From Diplonema japonicum (lineage: Eukaryota; Euglenozoa; Diplonemea; Diplonemida; Diplonemidae): a stretch of 64,000 bases of DNA. Below the pieces are notes generated by a model. The model was not told where the DNA came from. It did no database searches and worked only from the letters and a program-made list of their open reading frames with translations. A program made the position numbers and the translations under genes. The stretch is from contig OZ025666.1 of assembly GCA_964019335.1 (NCBI GenBank), forward strand, positions 560,501 through 624,500, written 5' to 3'. This document shows, piece after piece, positions 61,359-64,000 of this stretch (position 1 is the first letter of the stretch; every line of letters begins with the position of its first letter).

Positions 61359-63326
61359 ATGACCGACAAGATTAAAGTGTTCGTGAGGCTGAGGCCTGTT
61401 GCAGTGGAGGGGGCACCCGACGTGACTAATGGGTACGACGAGGTGATGAACTACAGCGACTACCGTGTGCGTCCGTTGCAGGGTAAAGAGGCAGAGAGGG
61501 GAAAGGAAGGGTATGTGTTCCAGAGAGTGTTTGCACCGACGTGCGAGAACAGCGAGGTTTTCAAAGAGGTAAGAGAGGTCACCTCTGCAGCACTGGATGG
61601 GATCAGTGGGACGATCCTTGCATACGGGCAGACAGCCACAGGGAAGACGCACACCATGCGTGGGAGCGAGACCGACCCAGGGGTCACAGAGCGTGTTGTC
61701 AACCTTCTCTTCAAAGAAATATCCCGCAGGCAGGACTGGTCATACAGCGTCGAAGTCGCCTACTTTGAAATCTACAACGAGAAGGTGTTCGACCTGTTGT
61801 CAAGCACTTCTAAGAAGGATCTTGAGGTGCGCTGTGACAATGTCCAAGGCCTTCACTTTGACACCGCGAAGTGCGCCGACGAAGCTAAGGCGTCTCTCCT
61901 ATGCGGCGAGGCAAACCGAAAGAAGTCAAAGACTGACCTAAACGAATACTCGTCTCGCTCTCACACAGTTTTCCGGGTGCAGATCACCGGTGTCTCAGGG
62001 GGCAAGCGTAGGAGGTCCCTCCTCCACCTTGTCGACTTGGCAGGCTCCGAGAACGCCAAGGCAGCAGGTTACTCCGACGACACTGCTCAGCGACAGGAAG
62101 GCGGTGCCATCAATAAGTCCCTCCTGGCGCTCACCAACGTCATTAAAGGGCTTGCCGACAAGAAGACGCACATCAATTACCGCGACTCGAAGCTCACGCG
62201 CATCTTGCAGAACTCCCTCGGTGGCTCTGCGCGGACATGCATCATATGCTGCATCACCGCCGCGAAGAAGTACTTCGCCGAGACCATGTCCACGATACAC
62301 TTCGCGAACAGGGCTGGTGTTGTCTTCAACACAGTTAAGGTGAACGAGGTCGACGGTTCGAGGTCTGTGCCGTGGGACAGCTACTGCAAGATACTCGCCC
62401 TATACAAGGAAGACCTGGAGATGGCACAGACACGCGAGCAGAAGGTATGCACCCACACGGCATAATTTCATACCCAACACACAGCTGATAAAACAAATGA
62501 CGGCAGAGTGCGCCCAAGTGCTGCAGAACGCTCACAATGAGGCCATGAGGAACGAGGAGGTGCACCTCGAGATGGACTACCAAAGCCAGCAACACCTGAG
62601 CTCGCTGAGAACGCAGCTTGCAACGTATGGTTCAGCACAAGGGGCATGAAAAACACTCACAGGATTCAGAAAGAGGCTGCTGAACAGAAGGCCAGCCTTG
62701 AGAACGAGTTGGATTTTTTGAAGGGAAAACAGGAGGAGCTACAGCAAAAGGTTGCGGAGAAGGAAGGGGTGGTGGACAAGACTGGCGAGGTCGAGGCGTT
62801 GAAAGAAGAGGCTAGTGAACTGGAGGAGAAGGTGAAGAAGAGTGAGAAGGAGATGAAGAAGCTGACGAGTGAATTGACAAAGGTTGAGAAACAAGCAGCT
62901 GCTGTAGAAGGGAATCTGGAGAAGGTAAATAAGAAGCTGAAAGCAGCGGAGGAGAAGGCCGAGGAGCTGACAAGCGATGCGAAGTTGAAGGACGACTTGA
63001 TCGAGAAGCTGGAGTCGAAGACCATGGACATGGAGGTTGCTGCAGCGAAAGAGGAGACGCTAAGTGAAGAGAACAAGAAGCTGAGGCAGGAATGCGAAGA
63101 GAAAGCCGCCACCATCACCGGCCTCAAAAGGTCTGCTGAGGAAGCTGGCGCCCCTTCAAAGCGGTCCAAGACCACGCGTGCGGACATCACCAAGTTCTTG
63201 AAGACCAAACTCGAAATGGCCCCCCTTCGAGATCTATCCAACAGCCTTAATGAGTCGACCAGCACTATCAAGAAAGCTCCCCGCGTCTCAACTATGTTCA
63301 AGGACTTAAACATGTGGCCTGTGTGA
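61359..63326 (+). CDS. Kinesin motor protein, N-terminal motor
   Basis: Exons are 61359-62444, 62485-62624 and 62663-63326 (introns 40 and 38 nt); 629 residues. The motor domain (~1-340) has the ATP-binding loop GQTATGKT at 90-97, switch I NEYSSRSH, and switch II LVDLAGSE at 224-231, plus INYRDSKLTRILQNSLGG. It walks on microtubules using ATP. A long coiled coil (~350-555) and a basic tail (RSAEEAGAPSKRSKTTRADI) follow. The GQTATGK loop and overall shape are closest to the kinesin-7 (CENP-E-like) group, which I hold only moderately. It is directly downstream of beta-tubulin. The acceptor is CAACAG at 61348, 10 bases before the ATG. Confidence 0.92.
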
Positions 63327-63793
63327 GGGACAAAAGGATCAATTTTTACTATTTTTGTTTATTTTTGTAAGAAACCACGTTTTTAAAGAGATTTATTTAT
63401 AGACCCTCAATTGTTAATACAAACTTTTATTAACCCCCCAGACGAGGAAGAGGAGGTCTGTTGCTTTCCTCTGGCAAAAGGGCGTTATTGTTTCGCCTGC
63501 CTCTTCGTAAAATAATAGCATGTACTAAACCGTTGTTTGAGGGGGTTAAGAAAGATTTATTGTCAACGACTTAAAACCCCCCTTTAGATACCCCCCTCCC
63601 CCCCGTCCTGTTCCCCTTCTTTCCCATTCTTCCTTGAAAACAAAAAAGAAAAGAAGGAGAAAGAAGGGGGGGGAGACGTATTTGTTTTTATCCCCCCCCC
63701 CTCTCCCTTTCTTGTTCTAGAGCCGTATTTAAACTGACCTTGTTCTCCGTTAAAACGCAGTGGTAGAACAAACTGACAGGCAGGTTTTGGAAA
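63327..63793. other. Intergenic
   Basis: Mixed AT-rich sequence and C/T tracts (63580-63720). No gene seen. Confidence 0.55.
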
Positions 63794-64000
63794 ATGGCGA
63801 CAAACCAGCTAGCATTGAAGATAGTGAGGGTGTGCGGTGTGCCCTGCGGCAACAGGTGCAGTGTGGAGTATCTCGTGGGGGCCGAGGAAAGAGCCGAGTC
63901 TGGGGACTTTGTCGCCAATGAGAAAGGCGAGGCAGTCCTGAACTGGGAGATCACTGTCGACGTCAAAGAGGAGGCCGCGAACTCGCTGAGGCTGAAGGTG
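63794..64000 (+). CDS. N-terminal part of an unknown gene, cut by the window end
   Basis: An open frame of 69 codons from an ATG runs off the edge. It begins MATNQLALKIVRVCGV, continues with a Cys-containing strand (VPCGNRCSVEYLVGAEER) and then alternating hydrophobic strands (AVLNWEITVDV). The pattern would fit the first strands of a C2-like beta sandwich, but that is a guess from 69 residues. Codon use resembles the other genes here. Confidence 0.6.
   Translation, partial: MATNQLALKIVRVCGVPCGNRCSVEYLVGAEERAESGDFVANEKGEAVLNWEITVDVKEEAANSLRLKV

Overview
The window is nuclear DNA from a protist, most probably a euglenozoan and within that group best matched to a diplonemid. Four observations support this. 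(1) The beta-tubulin has euglenozoan-type residues and ends in Gln-Tyr after an acidic tail. (2) All 23 gene models lie on the + strand, often less than 150 bases apart, as expected for polycistronic transcription. (3) Many start codons sit 5-40 bases behind a pyrimidine-rich stretch and an AG, which looks like a spliced-leader acceptor. (4) At least nine genes carry ordinary short GT-AG introns (mostly 32-67 nt), far too many for a kinetoplastid. Species and clade are inferences; no rRNA, spliced-leader RNA or tRNA gene was seen.

Layout. 0.3-8.1 kb: a coiled-coil protein, then two parallel beta-helix proteins and a five-bladed-propeller glycosidase-like protein, two of these three with secretion signals. 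8.4-10.0 kb: a decayed DNA transposon with ~210 bp inverted arms and a broken transposase on the minus strand. 10.5-13.0 kb: a nine-exon, probably myristoylated cyclic-nucleotide phosphodiesterase. 13-15 kb: a homopolymer desert. 15-24 kb: a small unknown protein, an O-fucosyltransferase-like protein, two ankyrin proteins, a Ubl/WW protein, a deaminase-fold protein and an F-box-like protein. 24.4-32.4 kb: a UBE3B/UBE3C-type HECT ligase and a very long NHL-repeat protein. 33-37.7 kb: importin alpha, a half-size importin-alpha relative and a WW-like membrane protein. 37.8-44.3 kb: a 2130-residue protein with four tandem endonuclease/exonuclease/phosphatase (EEP) folds. 44.7-53.5 kb: an unknown protein, then a large cytoskeletal-type protein flanked by two almost identical RRM-like genes. 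53.5-56 kb: a second homopolymer desert. 56-64 kb: a CmcI-like protein, a double cytochrome b5 reductase, beta-tubulin, a kinesin, and the start of a further gene cut by the window edge.

Themes. Ubiquitin biology recurs (HECT ligase, F-box-like protein, Ubl domain, C2HC finger), as do nuclear import, microtubules (tubulin, kinesin) and secreted or Golgi carbohydrate and nuclease-type proteins. Neighbours are not evidently one pathway, which is normal for polycistronic arrays. The most interesting items are the deaminase-fold protein (diplonemid mitochondria edit RNA by deamination), the EEP array in which catalytic and dead domains alternate while domains 1 and 3 share identical DNA blocks, the near-identical RRM-like duplicates including their introns, introns whose 3' ends are A-tracts rather than pyrimidine tracts, and the inverted-arm transposon.
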